A DNA stretch of 64,000 nucleotides from Chrysoporthe austroafricana (taxonomy: Eukaryota > Ascomycota > Sordariomycetes > Diaporthales > Cryphonectriaceae): the NCBI GenBank assembly GCA_001051155.2, contig JYIP02000004.1, positions 3,590,383-3,654,382 of the forward strand, read 5' to 3'. Position numbers and translations under genes: made by a program. This document shows positions 1 through 12,090 of this stretch, one piece after another (the stretch's first letter is position 1; each line of letters opens with the position of its first letter). The notes under the pieces are model-generated. The model saw nothing but the letters and a program-made list of their open reading frames with translations. It was not told the DNA's origin and ran no database searches.

Positions 1-3000
1 AAAAATGCAAAAGATTTCGAAAAATATCTTAAAGCGAAATAAGAGATATAGTATATTTTCGAATTAGATTGCATAATAAGATTATTTCGTAAACCTGTAT
101 AACCGGTACAGAAAATTATATAATTAGCTGCTAATTTTCTTAATATTAATATTTACTTCCTAGCTAATATATTCCTAAAATACCCTAGAAAATTCAAGCC
201 TTAAAGATTTGAATATTTATTTTGCTTAATAAGGATATTTAATTAGCTAAATCTATTTAAAGGCATTAGATATATCCCGAAATACGAATTCCGAAAGCTT
301 TTATTAGAATAATAGCAAAAGCTAATAGATATTCGGAACTAATTACAGGAATGGATAGCCAGATAACAAAATATCTCGGATACGGTTAAGAAGATATTAA
401 CCAATATTATAAATAATAGCAGAAATTTAATTTTAAAAAACCGAAATTTCCAATCGCGCTTTTATTATTAATTCGTACAAAAAGATGCTAAAAGATATTT
501 TATCCAGTTAATCTTAGCAAATTTCAATATCGATAACGGAAAATTGCAATATAATCTAGACAAAAAGGATAAGCTGGCTCGAAAAAGCTATTTTCTTGTA
601 AATAATAATTTGTTTATAACGGATAGCGATAAATACGATAAAGAGACCGAAAATAGCAAAAATCTATAGAGGCAAGAAAATGAATTGGAAGAATAGGCTA
701 ATAAGGAAAACGTAATAATCGAAAACGATATTTGGATTTTTCGAGCTGAAAAAGCAAAATTATCGGTAAACAAAAACATATTCCATATCAAGTATTTTAT
801 ATAACTATCCAATTAGCTATAGAATTTTCTTAAAATCGATATATAGAAAGGAAAAATCTTGGGATATAATATTCTTATACTTATAATTAAGCTTTATCAA
901 AGCAGCAGCTATATATACGCAAGAGCTGCAGCCAAAGCATATTCGAATAAGCCGGATATAGAGGTCTGTATCGATATAAGCGCTAGTTATTATATTATTG
1001 CTAAGGAATTATTAATATAATTCCTTAAAGCGAAAATAGATTAGAATATAAAGGCTAAGCTTAGAAGCGTAAGCCAGTCGCTAGCAAAAGGCTAAACTGA
1101 ATTCGATTTGTATTTCCAGAGCAATAAATACGGCTACTCAATTATATTTCGTACCCGAATAAAAGCTTAAGTATTGGATTAATTAGAAATAAGCATTTTG
1201 CTAAAATAAGAATACAATATTCTTTATAAACTAAATATTCTGAATTCAGAATTGTTTATACGATTTAATTATTTTAATAATACTATAGCGAAAATAGAAA
1301 TATTTGCCCGAATGCTAGTACAATCCTGGCAAGCAAAAGCTGCAATTATTATAGTAATGCTGCTTAGATTTTATAAGCTAATCCCTATTAATATTAAGCG
1401 AATCTTAAAAACGTAACTTTTTTATTCAAGCCGAAATAGAAAGAATAGATGAATTGCTTAATAAGTTATTAGATTAAGGAAATCTTAATAACGAATTAAG
1501 TAGCGACTCTTTTGAGAATTTAGAAAAACCAATTTTTAAGGATAATTGAATTATTCCAGACGGATTATATAATTTTGCTAGCGAATTACGATAATTATTA
1601 CTATATTGCGCAATAATATTTCTTTCAATAAATTAAGGATAGGTTATAGTTCTTAAAAGAGCTAAATTCAAATTAATTATTATTTATTAAGCATATTTTC
1701 CAATAAATTGCGGAAATTATTGGAAAATAGCTAGAAAAATATTAATTTCCGGATATAGAGATTCCCGAAATGAAAAACTATTTCGAAAATAATAATAAAC
1801 TGAGAATTCGAAAAGATAAAGCTATTAAAGAATCGGAAATTGATTTCGGTATATATATTTGCAAGCATTTACCGAAATTTTTCTATAAAATTATAGAATT
1901 AATACGAGCATATGCTAAAGTTTTCAAAAATATAAATCCTATTAATATGCTAATCGATTAATAAATGAAAATCGATTTAATCGAAAAATAGCAAAACTAG
2001 AAAGTAAGATAAAAGCTATATTATTCAAATAAGAAAGATTAGGAAGTAATTAACGAAATTTTAGATAAATTATATTAATAAAGTCGAACTGAATAAGTTA
2101 TAAATATAATGCTATTCGGTTTACTAATTTTTATAATTTAGAAAAATATAAATAGCTAAAAGAAAAGATATATAATAATTAATCGATATATTTTAAATAA
2201 AATTTCAATTCCCAATACTTACTTTTTGCTATTATAGCAAGAAATTATTAAATAGCTAAAAAGAAAAATATATATTACAGTAATAAATATACGGCAATTT
2301 TTCTATTAATTCCTAATATATTTAAACTATAGAAACCGATTTACTATTATTAATTATCGTAATTAAAAAAGGATAAAAGTTTTACTTATAGGATTTCGAA
2401 ATTTACTATCTTATATTTAGCGTTTTATAAATCAATTCTTATAACTATATTACAAATTTGCTTCCGCTTTTATAAATAATATTATTATTTATTTAATTAT
2501 AGAATAAAACTATTTGCAATATTTACAAATTATTTTTTCGCTATTTTTACGCAAAAATATTTCATTAATTGGATTCAAATCGTTTCTTGGATATCTTTCA
2601 GTCCAGATTTTAGGATTCAAAATAGATAAATTCGGAATTTCTAATACGGAATACCGGATGCAAGCTATTCGCGATCTAAAATTCCTTAAAACATTCTAAT
2701 AATTGGAAAGGTTTATTGGATTTACAGAATACTTACGTTACTTAATTCTTAAATATAATTATAGAATTAATTTATTTCAAAAAAGGAAAATTAGAATGCT
2801 AAATAAAGCTTGCTAATCGAATTATTTACTTTCAAGTATAAAATAGCAAAACTATATTATGCAAGCTATTTTCGACCCAATATTAGACAAAGTTAATAGT
2901 TTTTATAATTTCAAAATAGCTTTGGAAGCTAAAAATGCTTTATTTTATTATATTTTAAATAAATTTCTTTTTATTTAGCTAAATACGTTTAAGGAAATAA

Positions 3001-5180
3001 GGTTTTCAAGCATTATTTTCCAATTAGCAAACGATTATATATAGAACGGAATATCGCTAATAGCAAGTATAGCCATATAATTAATCCTTTATTTAAGCAA
3101 GATAATTAACGAAATAAAACGAAAATACTGGCTTATAAAGCTAGAAATAGCTTATCTAATATAGCTAATACGAAAACTGCAAACGATAATAGGATCGAAT
3201 TAAGCTAAATTAATTTATATCCTTACCGATTATGCAATAATAATTAGCATTATCCATTTATTATCTATAAATATAATAGATAAAACTAAAGCAAATATAT
3301 AGCTAATTCTTATTTCGGAATATTTAAGCTAATTCGATTTGAAAGCATATTATATATCGGGAAAGTCGAACGTTCTCGCAAATGCTATATCAAGATTGCT
3401 ATTTGTCCAGAAACCTATCAATAATAAAAGTATTCTAAATAAAATATAGGAAAACGAACTTATTCAAGTTTTCAGTAAAATATCTATAAATAGCAAAATG
3501 AAAAGGCGTATTAAAAAAGGATACGAAAAATACTTCTTATAATCCAGAATAATCGAATAATTGAAAAACCCAAACAAAATTGCCCAATTACTTTTTATAT
3601 TAGATTATAATAGCTTATTATTTTTCAAGGATTATTACGGAAAATAACGATTATATATCCCGAATAAAATAGTATTGGATTTTATTAAAGAAGCTTACGA
3701 TAGAAAATACTATTTCGGCATAAACCGTATATAGTACGATTTAATAAATCGATTCATTATTAGATATTGCTATATTAAAATACGTAATTATATATCAATA
3801 TATCGAGCTTATAACAAAAATAAAAACGACTTATAGCAACCTTTAAAGAAAATGCAGCTTATATTATCTCTATTAATCCTATTCTATACTATTATTATAA
3901 ACTTTATTACAAAACTATTAATAATATTATTTATAAATATTATATAAGCTTTAGCTAAAATGCTATATTTGAATATATTTCTTATAATTACAGATAAATA
4001 TTCCAAAGCTACGATTATTATATTAAGTAATGCAATATATATTATAGCAAACTGGGCAACCTTTATTTTACGGATACTTTATATTACTAGCTAAAGAATA
4101 TTTAAAAAGATTATTTCAGATAGAGATTCGAAATTCCTATCGGAATTCTGGAAATATTTATAAGAAGCTATCGGAACGAAACTTGCTTATTTTACTGCTT
4201 TGCATTCGCAAACGGACAGGCAATCTGAAATAAAGAACCGAATAATTAAAATAGCAATTCGGCATTTTATAACCGCTTATTCTAATGCAAAATAAACCGA
4301 AATAATACTAGCATTATAATTTAACTTAAATAATGCATATAACCGAATTACAAAATATTTAGCTAGCCAAATGCTATTCGGATTTAACCTATTATCGGGC
4401 TAGTAAATAGAGAATATAATACTTTTAGCAAAAGAAATCTTCTAGGAAAAAGCTTAATTTTTTATTGCCGAAATGCAAATAATAGCCAAATTGCAATATA
4501 ATAAGCATTATTGCCAAATAGTTTTCAAATTAGATAATTGAGTATATATTCGTTTGGGCTACGGATATTTATTATTAAGTAACCCATTTCTGAAGTTTTT
4601 ATAATAGAAGATAGGATTTTTCCAAATTATTCGAAAAATAAAGAATTTAATATATAAATTGAAATTAGCTTTCTATATAAATATTTATCCAGTAATTTCG
4701 GTAATATAATTAATGCTTGCAAATTCTTTTAAGATAGACCTTTATAAATATAACTTTATATATTAGGACCTAATAAATATACTAGAAGATCCGGATATCG
4801 AAAAATACTTGAAAGATTACCGATATTATAAATTAGAAAGGATAATTAGTTGCTATAAGCGAAAGTATAGACGTAATCCGCATAGAATTGAATATCTGGT
4901 AAAATGGATAAATTACTCTAGCTATTACAATATATAAATGCCCCGTAATGCCTTAAATGCAGACGAAATAATATATAATTTCGAACGGAAATGCGAAACT
5001 ATAGCCGAATTGCAAGAAAGAATAAAGCGAAAGCGGCTATTAGCGGAAGAAATCCCTAAACCGGGAAATATCGTTATAATTGCCTTATAAAGACAAGGCA
5101 AGCCAAAGCGCGATTTACGAATAGAAAATATACTGGAATAAGCTAGTTTATTTATTTTAAGAAATCGAAAAAACCCGTAA
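1..5180 (+). pseudogene. gag-pol relic of A1: RT, RNase H, integrase, chromodomain
   Basis: Degenerate polyprotein read through RIP stops. About 1770-1961 is an open stretch just upstream of reverse transcriptase (LIRAYAKVFKNINPINM). 2514-2699 is the RT C-terminus with the gypsy-type stretch FLGYLSVQILG. RNase H spans about 2870-3420, including KRKYWLIKLEIAYL and YISGKSNVLANAISRL. Integrase follows: a degenerate His/Cys zinc region (about 3640-3850), first Asp in FLIITDKYSKAT (about 3975-4020), second Asp in IISDRDSKF (about 4105), and the Glu region QTDRQSEIKNR (about 4210). The chromodomain is near 4860-5010 (EYLVKW...). The protein is the Ty3/gypsy chromovirus class. Many in-frame TAA/TAG codons make it non-functional. 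Confidence 0.88.
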
Positions 5181-5452
5181 TGCAATAAGCGCATATTAAG
5201 GTAAGGGCGATTGCTGGGTAAGGCAAGTAAATTTCTAGCGAATGCAAAAGGCTATTATTTTGTAAACTGCTAGTAAATTTATTTTATTTTCTTTTTCTTA
5301 TTAATGCGCTTACGATTATTATCCCTATTTATTTATTATAGCTAGCTATATCGCTCTATTATTATTACTTTTTATTATATTTTTGAATACTATTTTTAAG
5401 CATTAAGCTAGCATTATTATTAATTTCGCTTTACTTTATTAAGCTTCCGTAA

Positions 5453-7708
5453 ACCTATAAGGATCGTATTAATAAGGCTATTAATATTATTAAAATTAAA
5501 ATATATTATGCAATTATCAAATTATATCTTTCCGTAAATGCCTTGCTATAAGATTAAAATTAATAAGAAATAGTATATTTAGCTATACTTAACTTCTATA
5601 CGATACCGTACTTTATATCCCAAGAAGAACTTTCCAAAATCTGCTAAAAAAGCAAGACTATATAATATGCTAAATATATTTATAAAGCATCGCTTAAAGA
5701 CTGCTTCTTTTTGGAAAGATATCGGTAGGCTATATATTTGTATAATAGCGAAAGCTATTTCTACCGTAATATTTACGTAACGAAAAACTATTTAAACGAT
5801 TTCTTTTATTATTAAAAAGCTTATATAATAGCCTTTTATCGGGCGCTAATTAATAAGGGTTATACCGATATAATAGACCGAGAAATCGAATATAATATTT
5901 ACGTCTTTAATATCGAACTAAGTAGCAGTAATATTAATCGGCTGCTAATTATTAAAGAAATTCAAGAACTTATTTTATAATACTTTATACTATCGTAAAT
6001 CGACCGTTCTAGCTTTATTTACGAAAAATAAGAACTTTATTTAAATACCCTTACCGGTACGGATATTATTATAAGCAAAAATACAGATAATAAATTAACG
6101 GATAATTCTATTAAGGGAATATTGCTTGAATTTACCCCGAATTCATTTATTATTCGTAATCTTATCCTTGCTTTATATACCCTATTAATAGCTTATTGCA
6201 TCCTATTTCCTATTATAATTTCGAAAAACGATCGCTTATAAGATAAACGTAGCTATTATATTAAAGATAAAGCGGGACAGATAATACTAAACGGTTACGG
6301 TAACTTTATTAAAAAGGAAATAAATGCTATACGCTATACAGCCAATATAGCAGAAATCGTTATAATTCACGAATATAATTATAATATAGCCTTTACTGCC
6401 TGGAAGAAAATAGCTAAAAATATCAAGCCAGTTTTAACTAAGCTTAAAATTCCCGAGCCTATTATGCCAATTGCTAATCTAAGCTTATTTGCTATAATAG
6501 AGCGAAACTTTATAATGCTAGCCAAGCGCTATCGAATTATAAATAATACTATCGACTTAACCGAAAATAACTTACCGAATATAGCTAGTCTATTGGCTAT
6601 ATTAAGCAAGGCTCCCCAAGCTAGTATTAATAGCATTTTGCTTTTACGGGCTACGCTTTGCGCTATCCCCGCTTTATCTATTAAATATAACCCTAAATCT
6701 AAAGCTATTGAGGCTGAAATCGCAATATACTACCGTACGCTAGCCTTTTATATATCCAAAGAATATATATGCTATAATTTCATTTAAAGAAGCAATTTCG
6801 GTATTAATTATCTTTACATTACTAATAGCTTTGCTATTTATAATAATATTAAGTTCGGCATTATCGGAATTTACGATAATCGTATTTAGTACTTTTTCCT
6901 TTTTACTATAAGAAAATATATATACGAATTTATTACTTGGTTCTGCAACTTTAATCCTATTATCTTATCCAACCGGTTAAGCTTATATTTCATTATAAAC
7001 CAAATCTTCCGTTTCGAATACGATTTTAAGGCTATTAAGATTATCTTTATTAAAAACGATATGGATTACGATTTCAATATTACTTTTCAGAAATGGGCTA
7101 ATGAAAATAAGAATTATTTCAATGCCGCCCAGTCTTTATAATGCTAAAGTCGCATAATAGGCTTCAAATCCTATATCCAAGCGCATAGGCTAATTAAAAC
7201 TTTATAGCTTAATATCCATAATTATACCGACTTCTGCAATTATATCGGAAAGGAAAAACTATTTGCTATATTCTTTCGCAATTTACTAAATCTTGAAATT
7301 ATTATTAAAGCCCGAAAAGTTATTCCCAACTAATAAATACCGCTATTATTTATCGATATAATATTATTAGCAGCATATAATACTGCTTTTTTCCAATAAT
7401 TTATAGATTTAGCTACTTATATTGAAAATTAGTTATAATATCGCTATATAATAACTATATACAGCTATCGGCTTTATATGCCGATATATCCTATCGTAAC
7501 TTTATTTTACATTCATTACTATTATACTTATTTAATATCCTATTATCTGAAAGCTATATTTCCTATTAATATTTATAAGCAATTTTAATCTTTAATTATA
7601 TCTGTATTAAATATTTCAGCAATAAATACAATTAAGCATTACCGAAATATACTTAGATATCGGCTAGCCTTATTATATATAAGTATTATATATATCCATT
7701 TACTTTAA
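5453..7708 (+). pseudogene. Third reading frame of family A (env position), function unknown, copy A1
   Basis: One frame runs about 750 codons from shortly after pol to a stop at 7706-7708, interrupted only by TAA/TAG codons of the kind RIP makes. The longest open piece is 6464-6787, containing NIASLLAILSKAPQASIN. The same protein is seen in copies A2 and A3, always downstream of and on the same strand as pol, and inside the LTRs. It has no recognisable RT, protease, transposase or zinc motif. The last 150 or so residues are hydrophobic, with two or three candidate membrane segments, but AT-rich drift inflates hydrophobicity. The place of env in the element suggests, but does not prove, an envelope-like or other accessory role. 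The start codon is not determinable. Confidence 0.6.
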
Positions 7709-7739
7709 GCATAAACCGATTGTAATAAAGGATTAATTC

Positions 7740-7850
7740 TAAGCCCCTGGTATAAGCAAGTTTTCTTTTAATTCCCGGCATAAGCATATTTATTATTCAA
7801 GTCCCCGGCATAAATACGTTTACTTATTAGGATTCTGGTACGAATCGGCT
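7740..7850 (+). repeat. Imperfect 29-30 bp tandem repeat downstream of the third frame (A1)
   Basis: About three and a half units share the core CCCGGCATAAGCA followed by a T-rich stretch. The units start near 7744, 7774, 7803 and 7833. The same array is present, reverse-complemented, in A2 (18610-18730). It lies between the third frame and the 3' LTR. Near-multiples of 30 would keep a reading frame, so it may be either a C-terminal repeat or untranslated. Confidence 0.6.
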
Positions 7851-8015
7851 TTATAAAACGATTATTATTTCCTATATAATTTCCTTTATCCAATAGTATT
7901 ATCGTACTTTTCCTTATTATATAACCCAGAGTTTTACTATATTATACTACCGCTATCCAAGACATTTCTAATAGTTAGCTTCTTTTATAAATAAAGGTTA
8001 TAAAGGGCCGGCAAT

Positions 8016-8222
8016 TGATAGCAAAACCTATAGACGAAATGAATTCGTAATGGATTCGCCTAGTAAATCTATAATAAATCCCTTAGTAAATACGCAATGA
8101 ATTTATTAAGTGGATGCTATACTTTTACCGGGGGGCTTATATAATGCCCTAATAGGCTTTAGCGTAGTTTACTTTTTTGGGAAAACTATGCTTTATAATA
8201 TATTTCAGTACGTTCACTATCA
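8016..8222 (+). repeat. 3' LTR of A1 (207 bp)
   Basis: Begins TGATAGCAAAACC and ends TTCACTATCA, with inverted ends TGATAG/CTATCA. It has the same length and sequence layout as the LTRs at 18238-18444 and 28687-28893. It holds a likely TATA box in GGGGGGCTTATATAATGCC (about 8124-8142). The bases just upstream include AAAGGGCCGG, a possible short polypurine tract. Confidence 0.92.
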
Positions 8223-8460
8223 AATATCAATAATATTAAGGAATTGGAAAAGTTAAAGGCGGAAAAGGCTGAAAAGGAACGCTATAAGATTAAGGCCGAG
8301 CGTCGCGTTATGGAAGTTTTAGTTTTTAAAAGTCCTTTTCCTGAAAGTTTTGATCTAAATGCTATTTTATAGCAGTTTGGTTCCGATATCAATTAGTCTG
8401 CTATTAATCTGGCTTTAAAGTATAAAACTATACCGGGTTTTACCAATTATTTTTCGGCTT
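8223..8460 (+). pseudogene. Antisense coiled-coil frame of B0, C-terminal part
   Basis: Plus-strand frame, opposite to the pol of B0, matching the C-terminal half of the antisense protein of B1. Visible stretches are ELEKLKAEKAEKERYK, then FPESFDLNAIL, a stop in place of Gln, QFGSD, and a stop in place of Trp. A1 is inserted in it, so the N-terminal part lies left of A1. Confidence 0.65.
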
Positions 8461-8469
8461 AGCTAGTTA

Positions 8470-9552
8470 ATTGCTTTTTTCAATATTTCGTAAGTACTTA
8501 TTGTACGTTATTTAAATTGCTAATTAGTTCTTAGCTATTTTCGCTCGAATAATAATCCTTTCATTTAATTAAGTATTCTTTATATTTGATTAAGTTTCAG
8601 TATTTAAGGATTCGTTCGATTTCGTATTCTGGTTTATTAGTTTCAATTTGTATCGATTCGTCTATCTTAATTGTATTGAATGCTAATTCGAAAAGCGAAA
8701 TATGGAATACCGGGTAAATTTTCATTCCGTAAAGCAATACAAGTTCGAAATTAATATTTAAGATTTTCCTTAGAATTTTGAATAGGCTAAGCTTTTTATA
8801 ATCTAACGAGTAAAAGGGTTTTATTATTTTGATATATTCTTTTTATCGAACGAAATAGACTTTATCCCTTTCTTATAGGATTGGTCTTTCAATCTTTTTA
8901 GAATTAATATATTTCGTTATCCTTTCTTATACAAACTTTAATTTTTCCTGAAATTCTCTTTGAATCTTTTTGATTTTCCTAATTCGTTTTTCTGCTGCTT
9001 TTGCATTTATTCCTGATAATTCGTCGTAATAAGCTATCAGGTTATAGCTATAGAGTACGTAAAATAATAATTTCTTTATCGTACTTATATTTGCGCTATT
9101 ATATACGAATTATATTAATAATAACAAGTTAACTTAATTATTTTATTCGTAATTTATATAATATTGTAAATATTATTTAATAATCTGGTTTATTCGTTCT
9201 ATTTATTTATTTATTTATAAGTAAAATGCCGTAAATATTTTTTATTATATTCCGAATAGTTTTATAAATAAAGTCTAGAAATTTAATACGAACTTTCTAT
9301 TTCTATCGGAAATAATTTCTTTAAATATACTGTAATTAGCTATAACTATTTTGAAAAACGTATATACGAATTCCTTTGCTATATTGCTTTCTTAATATAG
9401 AAAGAAATAAATATATTTATTTAATTTACAAATTATTATTAAAATGCTATTATATTGCATTTTAGTTAAAAGTTTTCGTAAAAAAAGTAGCTTAATAATA
9501 AAATCCCAATTAATGGATTGCTAAACTATTTCTGGAATAAAGAATGGCTAAA
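8470..9552 (-). pseudogene. Integrase C-terminus and chromodomain relic of B0
   Basis: The minus strand reads as the integrase tail and chromodomain of family B. About 8540-8620 gives the chromodomain (EYLIKW-type), and about 8830-8860 encodes the YFVRQKEYIKI-like stretch also seen at 15305-15360 of B1. It is cut at 9552 by B1 and continues at 16871. It is heavily stop-ridden. Confidence 0.8.
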
Positions 9553-9987
9553 TGTTATAAGCCGATATGCAAAACCAAAAAACGGCACCCCAAGCGGCTT
9601 GCTTAGCAACGGAATTTTCAAGCTTAACCGCAAAACTCAATAAATGCTTATATAAGCAAGGGGTAGGATAGATAAGATAAGGATTATTGGATTACCAAAT
9701 AAGCCGGTAAGCCAGGCTTATTAGTTTATTTAATAAGCCAATAATCCCATACTGAAAAGCTGGGTATATAAAGACTAAATATTTATTAAATAGATAATAA
9801 TAGCTTTTCAGTTATCAATTTAAGTATTAATTGGACCCTACTATTGATAATCGCTCAAGACTTATAAATATTATAATATTCAGTAAATCGTATTCCAATA
9901 TTCAAAGCCTATATTTAATACTGCTCTTGCTAATATAAACCCCTTAATTCTATAGCATATTTCAGGATTATTGCAGCATTTATAATA
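9553..9987 (+). repeat. 5' LTR of B1 (435 bp)
   Basis: Starts TGTTATAAGCCG and ends GCATTTATAATA (originally TATAACA). U3 is about 9553-9753 and carries inverted copies of AATAAGCC/GGCTTATT (about 9699-9739). Downstream of the TATA box the sequence matches all other family B LTRs. Just after the LTR, TTTTGATAATTCTTATTC could be a RIP-altered primer binding site (TGGTA-type). That reading is an inference. Confidence 0.95.
9765..9772 (+). promoter_or_regulatory. TATA box in B1 5' LTR
   Basis: TATATAAA follows GAAAAGCTGGG. The same block, GAAAAGCTGG(A/G)TATATAA, recurs in every family B LTR in the window. It sits at the boundary between the variable U3 and the shared R-U5, as expected for the core promoter. 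Confidence 0.7.
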
Positions 9988-10129
9988 TTTTGATAATTCT
10001 TATTCAAGAACGGTTTAGTATATTCCTTTTGAATAATATCGGAATACGATAGCATCCTAGAACCCGCTTTCTTCTAGCAATTAAGCCTTTTAGGAAAGAA
10101 ACCCGGTTATCCTTACTAACGAATAATTC

Positions 10130-10985
10130 CAGGAATAAAATATAGCCTTATATTAATAGCTCAAAAAAATTAAAAACGAGATTTTCCGCCTTAACGCTTT
10201 TTAACAAGCTAAAACTTTCAAACTTAATAAGCCCAGGCCTTATAAAAGCATTCGCAAAGACTTTTAAGCTTTCTTAACCCAATTTAAAGCCTATTTCAAG
10301 CATTATAATATCCAGTTTAAGACTACTTACGATAAAATCGATTTCGCAAAAAGCCGATTTGAAAGAATAGCATTCCAGTAATGGGAATTTACTTTTCGTA
10401 ATTATTTGGATAACGATAATGCATTCCGTTCCGAGAATACCAAACGCATTTTCCAATACTATTCCAATTTCGAAAAAGCCTTTACTAAGACTTTCGGAAA
10501 CCCGGACAAGCAATATACTGCAATATAGCAATTGGAAGCATTTCGGCAAACAGGATTAGCAGCAAATTATATAGCCAAATTCAAACAAATTATTATTTAT
10601 TTCAATTACGAAAACGAGCTTTTTATAAACGCTTATTATATAAGATTCAAAAAAGAAATTAAGGATGAATTCTATAAGGAAAACCGATCCGAAAAATTTA
10701 ATAAATTTATTAATAAAGCTATTTATATTAACAATCGGCTTTACGAATGAAAATAATAATAATAGAAAAACTATAATAATACCTTTTAGTATTAGTTTAA
10801 TTTTAGGAAATATAAGTTTTAATACGGCAATCGAAATAGTATTGCTTATTCGGGCACGATATATACCGGACTTATAGAATTAAATGCCTTTATGCGAGAA
10901 TAATATAAAGGAATTATTTATTATAATTATAGCAAGAAAGGGCATATTGCTTGCAATTGCTATTAAGAGAAAAAGAAATGAGAAT
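10130..10985 (+). pseudogene. Gag relic of B1 (capsid and zinc knuckle)
   Basis: Read through RIP stops, the frame shows a retrotransposon capsid domain: NYLDNDNAFRSENTKRIFQ (about 10402-10458), KAFTKTFGNPDKQY, LEAFRQTGLAANYIAKFKQI, then KDEFYKENRSEKFNKFI. Open stretches include 10532-10750. A CCHC zinc knuckle remains at about 10915-10965 as YNYSKKGHIACNC, where two Cys have become Tyr by G-to-A change. Gag would package element RNA. It cannot be translated whole. Confidence 0.88.
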
Positions 10986-12090
10986 GGAAGCTAGTTTCGA
11001 AAAGACAAATTAATATCGCTTAGCGATAAAAACCCAATTAACTAAATAATAACGCTTTATTAAAATAAGTAGCGGATTTTAATTATAGCAGTATAAGCTG
11101 GATAGCCTATTATTAAGATTATTGCTTATTGTATTTTTCGGCAAAAGAAAGCTTAGAATAATTCTTACGCAAGCTTAAAGAATAATAGCAATTCGTTATA
11201 AGAAAAAGAGGCTTATTCTATAATACGGCTATAAACGATAGCAATTCGGATTGCTTAAGTAACCCGCTAGATATTAGAAAAGAAAACTTAAAACGATTTC
11301 CCTTAAAAATATACTTTGATAAACGATAAGAAGCAATAGCAAAAGAGGAATTCAGCGTTTCAGATACGGCAATACTTATACCCAGTATCGCTACGGGAAA
11401 GGCAATACTCTCGGACTAATAGCCAGATAACCTATTAACCCTTACGCTCGAAGAAAAATCGGAAAAGCCCGGTATCCAAAATATAAGATAGCTTTAACAG
11501 AAATATAGCAACTAGATAACCAAATATACGAAAATTGAGCACTTAATTTACGGGCTTATACTATAAGAATTCTTCCAAAGCATTCCGTTCCAGAATAGCG
11601 AATACGGATTCCAAGAAAATAGAAGGATTAATTACTTATACTCTTATTATTATAAACTTGCTTAAATATATTGCGTATATTATAATTGCTAGATATATTT
11701 TAGCGAGAAAATTAAATATAATTAATTCCCAATTAGAGAATAGAACCAATTGATCTAATCTATTATAGAATCCTAAAGGAAATATAAAGGAATCTTGCAT
11801 ATCGAATATAGCAATGCTTATATCGGACTACCCGATAATTATTTATAAAAGCGTATTTAAAGAAGAATAATATAAGAATAATGCTATATATCGGCATATT
11901 CTATTTATATGCAAAATAAAGCTAAAGAATAATACCGATTGCAAAAAGCCGAAAAGATAAAGTAATATGCTTAAAGCCAAGCAAGAAAGCTAGCAAAGCA
12001 AATAGCGAAATAAGTACAGAATAACCTAAAAAGAAAAGATCGCTTGTAAAGGAATAGCAGCCGATTAAGATTATAAAGTCCTTATGCATT
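10986..12090 (+). pseudogene. Gag-pol linker of B1 with a His/Cys motif
   Basis: This degenerate stretch lies between the zinc knuckle and protease. Around 11641-11700 it reads YYYKLA-stop-IYCVYYNC, consistent with an original His...Leu-x-Trp...Cys...Cys pattern often seen in fungal gag-pol proteins at this place. Around 11935-12050 is a Lys/Gln/Ala-rich, probably helical segment (KLAKQIAK). No enzyme is recognisable. The same linker is seen in the B2 copies (about 38660 and 41940). Confidence 0.5.

Larger units (their letters stand above)
1..8222 (+). mobile_element. Family A Ty3/gypsy LTR retrotransposon, copy A1 (5' end outside window)
   Basis: Plus-strand relic of the 10.7 kb family A element. 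Base 1 corresponds to about 26465 in the complete minus-strand copy A2, so the 5' LTR and roughly 2.2 kb of leader and gag lie outside the window. Order: gag/pol relic, chromodomain, a third reading frame, a short tandem repeat, and the 3' LTR ending ...CTATCA at 8222. The sequence that follows belongs to the antisense frame of a family B element, so A1 is inserted in B0. The presumed right-hand target duplication is AATAT (8223-8227), which cannot be compared with the left side. Stops replace Gln and Trp codons throughout, as expected after RIP. Confidence 0.9.

Noticed and set aside
6350..6400. HExxH-like zinc protease motif in the third frame (HEYNYN in A1)
   Set aside because: The second His is Tyr in A1 and A2 and Arg (CGT) in A3, which RIP alone does not explain from His, so no metalloprotease claim is made.
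5280..8222. Separate DNA transposon downstream of A1 gag-pol
   Set aside because: The same block lies inside the LTR pair and ATATT duplication of A2, so it belongs to family A.
10274..10549. Minus-strand 91-codon frame and similar ones (37293-37568, 40570-40809, 40852-41241)
   Set aside because: They are mirror images of the gag frame on the plus strand. AT-rich RIP sequence leaves long open antisense frames by chance, and the sense strand shows capsid and zinc-knuckle motifs.
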